Shown here: positions 40,081-48,746 of the stretch, piece after piece
Numbering within the stretch: position 1 is the stretch's first letter
Layout: the number at the start of each line of letters is the position of its first letter
From: Micropruina glycogenica
GTDB taxonomy: Bacteria > Actinomycetota > Actinomycetes > Propionibacteriales > Propionibacteriaceae
Assembly (NCBI RefSeq): GCF_900289045.1
Contig: NZ_LT985188.1
Location: 2,418,001 to 2,482,000, forward strand
Reading direction: 5' to 3'
Length of the DNA: 64,000 nt
Made by a program: the position numbers and the translations under genes
Notes under the pieces: generated by a model
Told to the model about the DNA's origin: nothing
The model's input: the letters and a program-made list of their open reading frames with translations, nothing else
The model's database searches: none

Positions 40081-41235
40081 TCAGCCCACTGGGGTGAGGT
40101 TCAGGTTTCGTCCGACCAGTGAACGGCGTCGTGCGGCCAGCGTGTCGGCCAGGCCGCTCAGGGCCACCGCGCCGGGCCGCGACGGGTCGGCCACCACCAC
40201 CGGAAAACCGTCGTCGCCGCCCACCCGCACCGACGGGTCGAGCGGCACCTCGGCCAGCAGCGGAATGTCGTAGCCCAGTCGTGTGGTGAGGGTCGACGCG
40301 ACCTCGGCGCCGCCACCGGTGCCGAACACGTCCACCCGGTGCGATTCGCCGCAGTGCGGGCAATCGACGTCGAGGTAGCTCATGTTCTCGACCACGCCGA
40401 TCACCTTCTGGTCCATCATCGACGCCATGGTGCCGGCCCGTTCGGCCACTTCGGCGGCCGCCTGCTGCGGTGTGGTGACCACCAGCACCTCGGCGTTGGG
40501 CAGCTTCTGGCCGAGCGACAGCGCGACGTCGCCGGTGCCGGGCGGCAGGTCGAGCAGCAGAAAGTCCAGGTCGCCCCAGAACACGTCCGACAGCAACTGG
40601 TGCAGGGCGCGGTCGAGAATCGGCCCACGCCAGGCGATCACCTGGTCGCGGCTGGCCTTGAGCATGCCCATCGAGATCACCTTCAGGCCCATGGTGGGCA
40701 CGGGCAGGATCATGCCGTCGAGCGAGGTGGGGCTGTACTCGGCCACGCCCAGCATCTGCGGAATGGAGTGACCGTAGATGTCGGCGTCGAGTACGCCCAC
40801 CGATTTGCCGCGCTCGGCCAGTGCCATGGCGAGGTTGACCGTCACCGACGACTTGCCCACGCCGCCCTTGCCGCTGGCCACGAGGATCACCTGGGTGAGG
40901 TTGTTGGGGTCGGCGAACGGAATGGAGCGCTCGGCGACGCCGCCGCGCAGTTGACGCTTCATCTCGGCGCGCTGCTCGTCGTTCATCGCGCCCAGGGTGA
41001 GGTTGATGCCACCCACACCCGACACGCCGGTGACGGCCGCGGTGACGTCATGCTCGATCGTGCTCTTCATCGGGCAGCCGGGAATGGTGAGCAGTACCGT
41101 CAGCGACACCACGTCGTCGTCGTCGATGCTCAACGACTCGACCATGCCGAGTTCGGTGATCGGACGCTTGATCTCAGGGTCGACCACCCCGGCCAGCGCC
41201 TCGCGGACGGCGTCGAGCAGTTCGTTATCGGGCAT
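40081..41235 (-). CDS. mrp: Mrp/NBP35-family P-loop ATPase, Fe-S cluster carrier
   Basis: The 384-residue protein has an N-terminal MIP18/DUF59 domain (DAVREALAGVVDPEIKRPITELGMVES, with the conserved GCP motif in TIPGCPMKSTI) and a C-terminal deviant-Walker P-loop ATPase (VILVASGKGGVGKSSVTVNLA, Walker A at residues ~115-125). The C-terminal DCPHCGESH motif (CxxC) is the Fe-S binding site used to deliver clusters. Gene is alone on the minus strand. The ATG at 41235 has AGGGTG seven bases upstream; the GTG at 41244 is an alternative three codons longer. Confidence 0.92.
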   Translation of the reverse strand: MPDNELLDAVREALAGVVDPEIKRPITELGMVESLSIDDDDVVSLTVLLTIPGCPMKSTIEHDVTAAVTGVSGVGGINLTLGAMNDEQRAEMKRQLRGGVAERSIPFADPNNLTQVILVASGKGGVGKSSVTVNLAMALAERGKSVGVLDADIYGHSIPQMLGVAEYSPTSLDGMILPVPTMGLKVISMGMLKASRDQVIAWRGPILDRALHQLLSDVFWGDLDFLLLDLPPGTGDVALSLGQKLPNAEVLVVTTPQQAAAEVAERAGTMASMMDQKVIGVVENMSYLDVDCPHCGESHRVDVFGTGGGAEVASTLTTRLGYDIPLLAEVPLDPSVRVGGDDGFPVVVADPSRPGAVALSGLADTLAARRRSLVGRNLNLTPVG

Positions 41236-41312
41236 GCGATTCACCCTACTCCGGCGGCAGGGGTCGTCCCGAACGGGTATGCCGTATCAGCTGAGCCGGA
41301 TTGAGCCAGATC

Positions 41313-41477
41313 GGGGACGGTTCTACTTCTGGCTCAGGGGACGGTTCTACTTCTGGCTCACTCCCGCGTGCTCAGTCGGCGCAACAATCCCCGTCCCCGA
41401 ACGCAGGTCAGCAAGGCAGGGGACTCGGCCGAGCCACAAAGAGAACCGTCCCCTGAGCCAAAAAGAGAACCGTCCCC
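41313..41477. repeat. Mirror-image double doublet of 24-bp units
   Basis: The left half has two tandem 24-bp units (41313-41336, 41337-41360) beginning GGGGACGGTTCTACTTCTGG; the right half has two tandem units of opposite sense (41431-41454, 41455-41477) of the form GAGCCA(C/A)AAAGAGAACCGTC. The 70-bp centre is not repeated but contains CCCCGTCCCC. The array lies between mrp and the DUF1003 gene and should fold into a large cruciform-like structure. Confidence 0.9.
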
Positions 41478-41485
41478 ATTTGGTG

Positions 41486-41992
41486 TCAGCGGGACGGACG
41501 CGGCTCCTTGCCGTCTTTGTCGTCACCGCGGTCGAGGTCTTCGAGCAGGTCGCGCAACTCGCTGCGAATGAAGTCGCGGGTGGCAAGATCGCCGATGCGC
41601 ATGCGCAGGGCTGCGATCTCACGGGCCAGGAAGTCGGTGTCGGCCCGGGCCTGAGCGGCCACCTCGCGGTCGTGTTCGAGGCTGACCCGCTCGCGGGCCT
41701 CTTGCCGGTTCTGCGCCAGCAGAATCAACGGGGCCGCGTACGAGGCCTGCAACGACAGCAGCAGGGTCAAGAAGATGAACGGAAAGGGGTCGATCGCCCA
41801 TGCGGCGGGCGCGAAGACGTTCCACGCGATCCAGGCGACGATGATCACCGTCATCCAGATCAGAAAGCTGGCCGTGCCCATGAACCGGGCGAACCCTTCG
41901 GCGAAACTACCGAAAACCTCCGAGTCCATTCGCACCTTCGGCAGCAGCCGGCGCTCCCGCCCCGGCGTGCTCAGACGATCGCTGCTCGACAC
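41486..41992 (-). CDS. DUF1003 membrane protein
   Basis: A 168-residue protein with two adjacent transmembrane helices (FLIWMTVIIVAWIAWNVFAP and PFPFIFLTLLLSLQASYAAPLILLAQNRQ), the DUF1003 signature AFPFIFLTLLLSLQA(S/A) included, and a C-terminal coiled coil of charged residues (ERVSLEHDREVAAQARADTDFLAREIAALRMRIG). In Actinobacteria it is typically encoded directly after an MgtE-N/CBS-domain gene, as here, three bases downstream of its end; the pair may form a divalent-metal-related complex (inference). It starts from GTG at 41992. Confidence 0.85.
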   Translation of the reverse strand: MSSSDRLSTPGRERRLLPKVRMDSEVFGSFAEGFARFMGTASFLIWMTVIIVAWIAWNVFAPAAWAIDPFPFIFLTLLLSLQASYAAPLILLAQNRQEARERVSLEHDREVAAQARADTDFLAREIAALRMRIGDLATRDFIRSELRDLLEDLDRGDDKDGKEPRPSR

Positions 41993-41995
41993 CGG

Positions 41996-43252
41996 CTACA
42001 CCCCCTGCCGCAGTTGGTCGAGCTGAACGCCCCGCCAGTCGTTGGGCAGAATGTGGTCGAGCACGTCGTCGACGGTGACCGCACCCAACAGCCGTCCGTC
42101 TGCGTCCACCACCGGCGCACAGACCAGGTCGTAGGTGGCGAAGTAGCGCGACACCAACGCGATGTTCGAGTCGGGCAGCAACGGCGTGATGCCCTTGTCG
42201 ACCAACGCGGCCGCCAGGGTGGACGGCGGCTCGCGCAGCAGCCGCTGAATGTGCACCGCACCCAGGAACCGTCCCGTCGGGGTGTCGAGCGGCGAACGGC
42301 ACACGAACGCGAGGCACGCCAGGGCCGGGGTCAGTTCCTCGTCGCGCATCATCGCCAGCGCGTCGGCGACGGTGGCGTCAGGGGCCAGAATCACCGGCTC
42401 GGGCGTCATCAGACCGCCGGCGGTGGCCGCGTCGTAACTGAGCAGCGATCGGACGTCCTCGGCCTCTTCGGGCTCCATGCGCTCGAGAATGTCCTCGGCC
42501 ACTTCGGGCGCCAGCTCGGCGATCAGGTCGGCGGCGTCGTCGGGGTCCATCTCTTCCAGCACGTCGGCGGCCCGCTCGGCCTCGAGCGACTGGATCACCT
42601 CGACCTGTTCGTCTTCGGGCAGTTCCTCCAGCGCCTCGGCCAGCAGTTCGTCGTCCATCGCCTGCACGACCTCAGCACGGCGCTGCGGGTCCATGTCGTG
42701 TAGCTCACGGGCCACATCGGCGGGCTTCATCTCCTGCAACTCTGCCAGCACCTGATCGGCGCTACGACCGGGAATCAGCGCAAAATCGGGCACTTCGCTC
42801 CACGCCACGATCTGCACGTGCGGTTTCGCGAACGGACGCCGCCGGGTCTGGTCGCGCAGCGCCACCTCGGACAGCTCCCAATCCCGCGGCCGCACCTGAC
42901 GGATTGCCAGGTCGTAGATGATGAACGGCTGATCGTTGCCCCGCCGGTACACGGTGCGGTCGAACAGATCGTCGATGGCGAGATTCTCGAATTCGCGTGG
43001 TTCGAACCGACGCGTGTTGACCACGCCCGAGATGATCACCTGATTGGCGTCGATCGAATGCACCCGCACCATGGGAAAGAAGATGCGGCGCAGAGCGAAC
43101 AGCTCGACCACCAGACCCTTGACCCGCGGCGCGCGCTTGCCCGGCCGGTTCTGCAGCACGACGTCACGAACCTTGCCGACCTGGTCGCCGGCGGTGTCGA
43201 GCAGGGGAAGTCCCTTGATGCGCGACACGAAGATGGACGACGTTGAGCTCAC
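41996..43252 (-). CDS. PRC-barrel, MgtE N-terminal and CBS-domain protein without membrane domain
   Basis: The 418-residue protein has three parts: a PRC-barrel-like N-terminus (residues ~1-110, SIFVSRIKGLPLLDTAGDQVGKVRDVVLQ), a superhelical MgtE-N region of acidic helical repeats (~160-280, PADVARELHDMDPQRRAEVVQAMDDELLAEALEELPEDEQVEVIQSLE), and two CBS domains (~290-415). These match the cytosolic Mg2+-sensing part of MgtE channels but the five-helix membrane domain is missing. The DUF1003 protein downstream may supply the membrane part. It would sense Mg2+ or nucleotides. Start GTG at 43252. It is a known actinobacterial arrangement. Confidence 0.88.
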   Translation of the reverse strand: MSSTSSIFVSRIKGLPLLDTAGDQVGKVRDVVLQNRPGKRAPRVKGLVVELFALRRIFFPMVRVHSIDANQVIISGVVNTRRFEPREFENLAIDDLFDRTVYRRGNDQPFIIYDLAIRQVRPRDWELSEVALRDQTRRRPFAKPHVQIVAWSEVPDFALIPGRSADQVLAELQEMKPADVARELHDMDPQRRAEVVQAMDDELLAEALEELPEDEQVEVIQSLEAERAADVLEEMDPDDAADLIAELAPEVAEDILERMEPEEAEDVRSLLSYDAATAGGLMTPEPVILAPDATVADALAMMRDEELTPALACLAFVCRSPLDTPTGRFLGAVHIQRLLREPPSTLAAALVDKGITPLLPDSNIALVSRYFATYDLVCAPVVDADGRLLGAVTVDDVLDHILPNDWRGVQLDQLRQGV

Positions 43253-43289
43253 CTGGGAACGGTAGCGCGTACTCGCCCCGGTGTGCGGC

Positions 43290-43688
43290 TCAGGTCGCTT
43301 CGGTGTCGAAGGGTGTGGGCCGCGGAGCCGGCACCGGCACCTCGACGGCGTCGCCGTCGGGAATGCTGGACGTGCCGCTGGCGTGCAGTGCTTCGTCGAT
43401 GCTGGTGCGGGCGCCCTTGAGTTCTTTTGCCACGTCGTCCAGATCGGCCGCGGCGTCGGCCCCGAGGTGTTTGGCGACGAAGTTTCGGGGATTCAGGTCG
43501 GACAGTTCCAGATCGGCGAACTCGGGCCCCAGTTCTTGCCGCAGCCGACCCTGCGCGTCGTTGGCGATGCGGCGAAAGTAGTGCAGCAGCCGGGCCGACT
43601 TGCGGGCGAGCTCGGGCAGCTTCTCGGGGCCGAACAACACGATGGCGAACACGAGCAGCAGAATCACCTCGCCCGCGTTGAAGTCCAT
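43290..43688 (-). CDS. tatB: Sec-independent translocase component TatB
   Basis: The ~132-residue protein begins with a single membrane helix (AGEVILLLVFAIVLFGPEKLPELA) with the conserved Glu before it and the FGPEKLP hinge of TatA/B, then an amphipathic helix (RKSARLLHYFRRIANDAQG) and an acidic, Pro-rich tail. The length beyond 100 residues and the VDFNAGE-type opening fit TatB rather than TatA. TatB with TatC recognises twin-arginine signal peptides. tatC is not in the neighbourhood. The ATG at 43688 is likely; the GTG at 43694 is two codons upstream. Confidence 0.85.
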   Translation of the reverse strand: MDFNAGEVILLLVFAIVLFGPEKLPELARKSARLLHYFRRIANDAQGRLRQELGPEFADLELSDLNPRNFVAKHLGADAAADLDDVAKELKGARTSIDEALHASGTSSIPDGDAVEVPVPAPRPTPFDTEAT

Positions 43689-43844
43689 GAGCACACATTA
43701 GTGCGCCCAACCAGTACCCGATTCCACGTCACGATGAGGGCCTCGGTGACTGTAGGTGTGAGCGGTCCCCCATGGGCGGTTGCGAGTTTTCGGTTCACGC
43801 GGGCGGCAACCGAGACCCGTCCCCGGGTCTTTCGCCCGGCCCGG

Positions 43845-44726
43845 CTACAGGCCGGCGGCGTCCAGCAGGGCGACGAACGCAGCCGCTTGTTGGTCGGACG
43901 CCGGCAACAGGGGCTGGCGCACCACAGCTGGGCCGAAGCCCCGCGCGGCCAGGCCGGCCTTCACCAGCATGCAGCCCTGGGTGGCGAACACTCCGGTGAA
44001 CACCGGCAGCAGCGACTGGTTGTCGGCGATGGCGCCGGCCAGGTCACCGGCCAAGAACTTCTCGATCATGGTCTTCGTGCGCGCCCCGGTGAAGTGGGTG
44101 GACGTGCCCACCACCCCCACCCCGCCCACGCTCAGCAGGGGCAACGTGAACGCGTCATCACCGGAGTAGTACGCCAACTCTGTGGCCGCGATGACCGTGC
44201 TCGAAGCCACCAATAGGCCCTTGGCGTCTTTGACCGCGACGATGCGCGGGTGGGCGGCCAGTTCGATCAAGGTGGCGGTCTCGATCGGCACCCCCGACCG
44301 GTGCGGAATGTCGTAGAGCATCACGGGCAGCTGGGTGGCGTCGGCGACGGCGGTGAAGTGGGCCAGCAGCGCGTCCTGCGGGGGCTTGGAGTAGTAGGGC
44401 GTGACCACCAGCAGCCCGTCGGCGCCGGCCTGCTCGGCCTGCTTGGCGAGTTCGATCGTGTGCCGGGTGCTGTTGGTGCCCACCCCGGCCAGCACCTTCG
44501 CGCGATCGCCGACCTCGGCCACCACCGCGGCAATCAAGTCGGACTTCTCGGCATCGGTGGTGGTGGGCGACTCCCCCGTCGTGCCGTTGATCACCAGGGC
44601 GTCGTGGTTCTGGGCGTCCACCAGGTGGCCCGCCAGCTTTCGCACTCGATCGAGGTCGACGGCCCCGTCGGGGCCGAACGGTGTGACCATCGCGGTGATC
44701 AGACGTCCGAAAGGAGGCTGGGGCAT
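43845..44726 (-). CDS. dapA: 4-hydroxy-tetrahydrodipicolinate synthase
   Basis: DapA condenses pyruvate with aspartate semialdehyde, the first committed step to diaminopimelate and lysine. It is a TIM barrel of 293 residues: the pyruvate-binding motif INGTTGESPTTTD is near residue 45, the proton-relay Tyr is in VTPYYSKPPQDAL, the Tyr/Arg of MLYDIPHRSGVPI is in place and the Schiff-base Lys in IVAVKDAKG. An AAGGAGG ribosome-binding site precedes the ATG. The pathway's other enzymes dapE, dapD and dapC are at 51-56 kb; dapB is not here. Confidence 0.95.
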   Translation of the reverse strand: MPQPPFGRLITAMVTPFGPDGAVDLDRVRKLAGHLVDAQNHDALVINGTTGESPTTTDAEKSDLIAAVVAEVGDRAKVLAGVGTNSTRHTIELAKQAEQAGADGLLVVTPYYSKPPQDALLAHFTAVADATQLPVMLYDIPHRSGVPIETATLIELAAHPRIVAVKDAKGLLVASSTVIAATELAYYSGDDAFTLPLLSVGGVGVVGTSTHFTGARTKTMIEKFLAGDLAGAIADNQSLLPVFTGVFATQGCMLVKAGLAARGFGPAVVRQPLLPASDQQAAAFVALLDAAGL

Positions 44727-44804
44727 GGCCGCAGTGTAGACGGATGGGTCGCCTGATGCCTGGGCACCCGGCGGCGCCGGGAGCGTATTCGCTAGGGTTG
44801 CCCC

Positions 44805-45467
44805 GTGACTCCTGCATCGCGTTCGGCCGCCAAGGCGACCTCAACCCCGTCGCCCTCGTGGGCGTTCTCTGAGTCGTTCATCGCCGACGACGACACCATG
44901 CGCCTGGCCCGGGCTGCGAGCCGCCAACTCGCCCTTGGTTCGGCCAGCCAGGGCGTCACGTCGACGCTGACGTTTCTGGCCAAACTGATGCACGCCCGAG
45001 CGGTGGTCGAGATCGGCACCGGCGCCGGCGTGTCGGGTCTGGCCCTGATTCGCGGCATGGCACCCGACGGCATTCTCACCAGCATCGACCTCGAGAACGA
45101 GCACCAGGTGGCCGCGAGGCAGATCTTCGCCGCCGAGGGCATTCCGACCCGACGGGTGCGGCTGATCGCGGGCTCGGCGCTCACCGTGCTGCCCAAGCTG
45201 AGCGACGGCGCCTACGACCTGGTGGTGGTGGACGGCGATCCGCTCGAGTTCGTCGAATACGTCGCCCAGGCGCAACGGCTATTGCGCTCCGGCGGTGTGC
45301 TGGTGCTGCACCACGCGCTGTGGAAGGGCCTGATCGCCGACGAGGCCAACGAAGACGACGAAACGCTGATCATTCGCGAGTCGCTGCAGGCCGTGCAAGA
45401 GATGGACGACTTCACCGCCACCCTGCTGCCGGTCGGCGACGGGCTGCTGGTGGCCGTCAAGGCCTGA
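44805..45467 (+). CDS. SAM-dependent O-methyltransferase
   Basis: The 220-residue protein belongs to the class of small bacterial O-methyltransferases related to catechol-O-methyltransferase (Methyltransf_3 family). The SAM-binding motif is VVEIGTGAGVSGLALIRG (residues ~66-83), followed by ILTSIDLENEHQ and the metal-binding region LVVVDGDPLEFVEYVAQAQRLLRSGGVLVLHHALW. The SIDLE Asp and HHALW region agree with divalent-metal-dependent members. It starts from GTG and is divergent from dapA, 78 bp away. Substrate unknown. Confidence 0.85.
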   Translation: MTPASRSAAKATSTPSPSWAFSESFIADDDTMRLARAASRQLALGSASQGVTSTLTFLAKLMHARAVVEIGTGAGVSGLALIRGMAPDGILTSIDLENEHQVAARQIFAAEGIPTRRVRLIAGSALTVLPKLSDGAYDLVVVDGDPLEFVEYVAQAQRLLRSGGVLVLHHALWKGLIADEANEDDETLIIRESLQAVQEMDDFTATLLPVGDGLLVAVKA

Positions 45468-45537
45468 GCGGACGCCTTCGCCCGTCACGATGGCATAGAC
45501 CGTCGCACCCGCGCCCTTCGTCATCAGGCCCCCCTTC

Positions 45538-45563
45538 GTCATCCCGGCGACCGCCGGGATCTC
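45538..45563. repeat. CCCGGCG-type palindrome, reversed, GACC loop
   Basis: GTCATCCCGGCGACCGCCGG continued by GATCTC; the loop reads GACC in place of GAAC. Confidence 0.75.
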
Positions 45564-45621
45564 TCTCTTGTCGACGTTGTTGCACGTTTGGTTCTGGGCT
45601 GCGCTCCTTCGTCAAAGTTCC

Positions 45622-45772
45622 GCTCCGCGGACCGGACGGCACCCCGTCCCGCCCAAGCGGAGCTCGTCGGCCGACTCCTCTGCGTCGAATCCGTCTCGTT
45701 GTTGGCCGACGAGCCGCCTCACGCCCGCCTACCCGGACGGGGTGCCGCCCAGTCCGCTTCACACTTGCCTTC
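45622..45772. repeat. Long imperfect inverted repeat (~60-nt arms)
   Basis: Left arm GCGGACCGGACGGCACCCC then GTCCCGCC ... GAGCTCGTCGGCC; right arm GGCCGACGAGCC ... CCCGGACGGGGTGCCGCCC then AGTCCGC. They pair through GCTCGTCGGCC/GGCCGACGAGC and GGCACCCCGTCC/GGACGGGGTGCC with bulges, around a loop of about 30 nt (GACTCCTCTGCGTCG...). It is much longer than the other elements and could be a structured RNA. Confidence 0.7.
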
Positions 45773-45795
45773 TCCGGGCGAGAGTTGCTCCATTC

Positions 45796-45821
45796 CGTCA
45801 TCCCGGCGAACGCCGCGATCT
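45796..45821. repeat. CCCGGCG-type palindrome, reversed, one arm change
   Basis: GTCATCCCGGCGAACGCCGC followed by GATCTC. Confidence 0.75.
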
Positions 45822-45844
45822 CCCCCTGCGCTCTGGTCGAGTCT

Positions 45845-45872
45845 CAGATCCCGGGTCAAGCCCGGGATGACG
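45845..45872. repeat. CCCGGG-variant palindrome
   Basis: CAGATCCCGGGTCAAGCCCG followed by GGATGACG; a reverse-oriented relative of 23338-23367. Confidence 0.75.
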
Positions 45873-45886
45873 ACCGGCTACACCCC

Positions 45887-45913
45887 GTCATCCCGGCGAA
45901 CGCCGGGATCTCA
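45887..45913. repeat. CCCGGCG-type palindrome, reversed, perfect
   Basis: GTCATCCCGGCGAACGCCGG followed by GATCTCA; it is the exact reverse of 18110-18135. Confidence 0.85.
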
Positions 45914-45962
45914 CCCCTGCACGCGACCGCTCTCGTGCCGACCCGCGTCCTCGAACGGACTA

Positions 45963-45997
45963 AACCCCGGGCCGAGTGTTTCCACTCGTCCCGGGGT
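45963..45997 (-). terminator. Probable terminator of glgC
   Basis: ACCCCGGG-C-CGAGTG and CACTCG-T-CCCGGGGT form a long stem with a TTTC loop, just 3' of the glgC stop on the minus strand, followed there by GTTTAGT. Confidence 0.75.
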
Positions 45998-46011
45998 CGC
46001 GTCCTTTGGGC

Positions 46012-47229
46012 TCAGGGACTCGGAATCGGGAAGTTCTTCGGCACCACCGTGATGCCCTCTTCGTGGTAGAAGCCGCGAGCCTTGTCGTGTTCGGGATCGA
46101 CACCGATCTCGACGCCGTCGGGCACATGCACGTTCTTGTCGAGAATCGCCCGCCGCACCACCGCGTTGCGTCCGATCTGACAACCGGGGAACAGGATCGA
46201 CTCCTCGACCTTGGACCACTTGTGCACACGGACGTTCGGCGACAGCACCGAACGGTCGACGTCACCGCCCGAGATGATGCAACCCGCGCTGACGATCGAG
46301 TCTTCGGCGTTGCCGCGCAAGGTGAACTTGGCGCCCGGCGCCTGCACCTGGTCGGTGAACATCGGCCACTTGCGGTTGTACAGGTTGAACTCGGGTTCGA
46401 CCGACACCAGATCCATGTGCGCGTTGTGGTAAGCGGCGATGGTGCCGACGTCGCGCCAGTAATTGCGGTCTTTCTGGGTCGACCCCGGCACGTCGTTGCT
46501 GGTGAAGTCGTACACCCCGGCACGACCCGCGCCCACGAAGTCGGGCACGATGTTGCCGCCCATGTCGTGCTTGGTGTCGCGAGCCGCGTCGTCGTTCAAG
46601 GCTTCGACGAACGCCTTGCGGGTGAAGATGTAGTTGCCCATCGACGCGAACGACTCATCCGGGCTGTCGGGCAGGCCCGGCGGGTCGGCCGGCTTCTCGA
46701 GAAACGTCTTGATCTTGTTGTTCTCGTCGGCGTCGATCACGCCGAAGGCGGTCGCCTCAGAGCGCGGCACTCGAATGCCTGCCACCGTGCAGTCGAGGCC
46801 CGACTCGATGTGCTGGTCGAGCATCTGCGACACGTCCATGCGGTAGATGTTGTCGGCGCCGAAGACCACAACGTAGTCGGGGTCTTCGTCGTTGATCAGG
46901 TTCATCGACTGGTAGATCGCATCGGCGCTGCCCTGGAACCACTGCTTGCCGGTGCGCTGCTGGGCCGGCACCGAGGTGACGTAGGCACCCAGCAGGGTCG
47001 ACATGCGCCACGTGACCGAAATGTGCCGGTCGAGCGAATGCGACTTGTACTGGGTCAGGACGCAGATCTTGCGCAGGTCGGAGTTGACGAGGTTCGACAG
47101 GACGAAGTCGATCAGCCGGTAGGTGCCCCCGAAGGGCACGGCCGGCTTGGCGCGGTCAGCCGTCAGTGGCATGAGTCGCTTGCCTTCGCCGCCTGCCAGA
47201 ACGATGGCGAGGACGCTCGGTTTGCTCAT
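46012..47229 (-). CDS. glgC: Glucose-1-phosphate adenylyltransferase
   Basis: GlgC makes ADP-glucose from glucose-1-phosphate and ATP, the regulated step of bacterial glycogen synthesis. The N-terminal GT-A-like domain has [25 protein letters not shown] (catalytic and allosteric Lys/Arg), then [28 protein letters not shown], and the C-terminal part carries left-handed beta-helix hexapeptides ([29 protein letters not shown]). The 405-residue length is normal. It is divergent from glgA, whose start lies about 160 bp away; they likely share a control region. A terminator hairpin follows. Confidence 0.95.
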   Translation of the reverse strand: MSKPSVLAIVLAGGEGKRLMPLTADRAKPAVPFGGTYRLIDFVLSNLVNSDLRKICVLTQYKSHSLDRHISVTWRMSTLLGAYVTSVPAQQRTGKQWFQGSADAIYQSMNLINDEDPDYVVVFGADNIYRMDVSQMLDQHIESGLDCTVAGIRVPRSEATAFGVIDADENNKIKTFLEKPADPPGLPDSPDESFASMGNYIFTRKAFVEALNDDAARDTKHDMGGNIVPDFVGAGRAGVYDFTSNDVPGSTQKDRNYWRDVGTIAAYHNAHMDLVSVEPEFNLYNRKWPMFTDQVQAPGAKFTLRGNAEDSIVSAGCIISGGDVDRSVLSPNVRVHKWSKVEESILFPGCQIGRNAVVRRAILDKNVHVPDGVEIGVDPEHDKARGFYHEEGITVVPKNFPIPSP

Positions 47230-47392
47230 GATCCGAACATAGGCCCCACCGGTTGCCGGTGACAGTAGAACTCGATGAAATTCTCAACCCGTTCGGGTGA
47301 TCCACCCAGAAACTCGCTGGTTTCGTGCCCGGCTGTGCGTGGTTCTCTGCGGAGGGGGTGCGCGAGGGGTACCGGTGTGCCACGATCCCCCT

Positions 47393-48583
47393 ATGTCACT
47401 CCGTGTATCCATCCTGACCCGCGAATACCCCCCGTCCATCTACGGCGGCGCCGGCGTGCACGTGGCGCAGTTGGTTCCGCAACTGCGCAAGTTCTGCGAA
47501 TCGGTGGACGTCCAGTGCATGGGCGAGCCGCGCGAAGGCGCGACGGCTCACCCCGAGACGTTCCCACCCGGCGCCAACGGTGCCCTGCGCACCCTCGGCA
47601 CCGACGTGGCCATGGCGGCCGCGATTCCCGAGGTGGACGTGATCCACTCCCATACCTGGTACGCCCAGTTCGCCGGCATCATCGGCGGCGAGTTTCAGAA
47701 CGTGCCCACCGTGGTCACCGCCCACTCGCTCGAACCCGACCGGCCGTGGAAGGTGGAGCAGCTCGGCGGCGGCTACCGGGTCAGTTCGTGGATCGAGAAG
47801 ACCGCCTACGGCCAGGCCGACGCCGTGATCGCCGTGTCGGCGGCCATGATCAAGAACATCAAGCAGGCCTACCCGTTTGTCGACGACGACAAGATCCACG
47901 TGGTGAAGAACGGCATCGACCCTGAGGAGTTCAAGCCCGATCCCAACACCGACGTGATCGACGCGCTCGGAATCGACCGCGACAAGCCGATCGTCACCTT
48001 CGTGGGCCGCATCACCCGGCAGAAGGGCTTGATTCACCTGGTGCGGGCTGCCCAGCAGTTCGACCCCGACACCCAGGTGCTGCTGCTGGCCGGTGCCCCC
48101 GACACCCCCGAGATCGCGGCCGAGTTCGACGGTGCGTTCGCAGAACTGAACCAGTCGCGCAACGGCGTCAAATGGGTGCAAGAGATGCTGCCGCGGGCGT
48201 CCGTGCGCCAGGTGCTGACGCATTCGACCCTGTTCGCCTGCCCGTCGGTGTACGAGCCGCTCGGCATCGTGAACCTCGAAGCCATGGCGTGTGAGATTCC
48301 AGTGGTGGCCTCGGCCGTCGGCGGCATTCCTGAGGTGGTCGTCGACGGCGACACCGGCCTGCTGGTGCCCTATGACCCCGAGCAGGCCAAGGACCCGGCG
48401 TTCGTCGACAACTTCGAGGCCACCTTCGCCGACAAGGTCAACGAACTCACCCGCGATCGTGACCGTGCGCGGCAGATGGGCCTGGCCGGCCGGCAGCGCT
48501 GCATCGACGAGTTCAGTTGGGAGAAGATCGCCCAAGAGACCGTGGACGTGTACGAGAAGGCGATCGCCAGGCACAACTCCTGA
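47393..48583 (+). CDS. glgA: GT4 glycosyltransferase: glycogen synthase/alpha-maltose-1-phosphate synthase
   Basis: The 396-residue protein is the actinobacterial GlgA/GlgM-type GT4 enzyme (similar to Rv1212c), which uses ADP-glucose to form glycogen or maltose-1-phosphate. The N-terminal Rossmann half has VSILTREYPPSIYGGAGVHVAQLVP; the C-terminal half has VGRITRQKGLIHLVRA and the catalytic E-x7-E motif in VYEPLGIVNLEAMACEIPVV. At 396 residues it is shorter than E. coli GlgA (~477) and matches GlgM. The ATG at 47393 was chosen over an in-frame upstream start that would add 32 residues without a family match. Divergent from glgC. Confidence 0.92.
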   Translation: MSLRVSILTREYPPSIYGGAGVHVAQLVPQLRKFCESVDVQCMGEPREGATAHPETFPPGANGALRTLGTDVAMAAAIPEVDVIHSHTWYAQFAGIIGGEFQNVPTVVTAHSLEPDRPWKVEQLGGGYRVSSWIEKTAYGQADAVIAVSAAMIKNIKQAYPFVDDDKIHVVKNGIDPEEFKPDPNTDVIDALGIDRDKPIVTFVGRITRQKGLIHLVRAAQQFDPDTQVLLLAGAPDTPEIAAEFDGAFAELNQSRNGVKWVQEMLPRASVRQVLTHSTLFACPSVYEPLGIVNLEAMACEIPVVASAVGGIPEVVVDGDTGLLVPYDPEQAKDPAFVDNFEATFADKVNELTRDRDRARQMGLAGRQRCIDEFSWEKIAQETVDVYEKAIARHNS

Positions 48584-48639
48584 GGCGGGCACACCGAACG
48601 GGCACCGCGGACGGCGGTGCGCCACGTCCACGACCATTC

Positions 48640-48707
48640 ACGTAGCTGCCTTTGTGACACGTAGCTGCCTGCACGCGGGCAGTCACGTGTCACAAAGGCG
48701 GCTACCT
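48640..48707. repeat. Nested palindromic cassette, CGTAGCTGCC type, copy 1
   Basis: The outer arm GTAGCTGCCTTTGTGACACG pairs with CGTGTCACAAAGGCGGCTAC; the inner arm CTGCC pairs with GGCAG around TGCACGC. The relation to 52611-52675 is clear: same order of elements, about 80% identity by eye. Confidence 0.85.
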
Positions 48708-48746
48708 CGATAAAGGCGGTCGCGCGTCACGTTCACCGACACGACG

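Larger units (their letters stand above)
45468..46011. other. 540-bp gene-free region of stacked palindromes
   Basis: It contains four copies of the CCCGGCG/CGCCGGG-type element, a long ~150-nt imperfect hairpin and the glgC terminator, each listed separately. Open frames here are repeat-derived and lack ribosome-binding sites. It separates the convergent O-methyltransferase and glgC genes. Confidence 0.65.

Noticed and set aside
45680-45720. tRNA-like TGCGTCGAATCC segment
   Set aside because: It only resembles a T-arm by chance; no acceptor, anticodon or CCA-end structure can be built, and it lies in the loop of the long hairpin.
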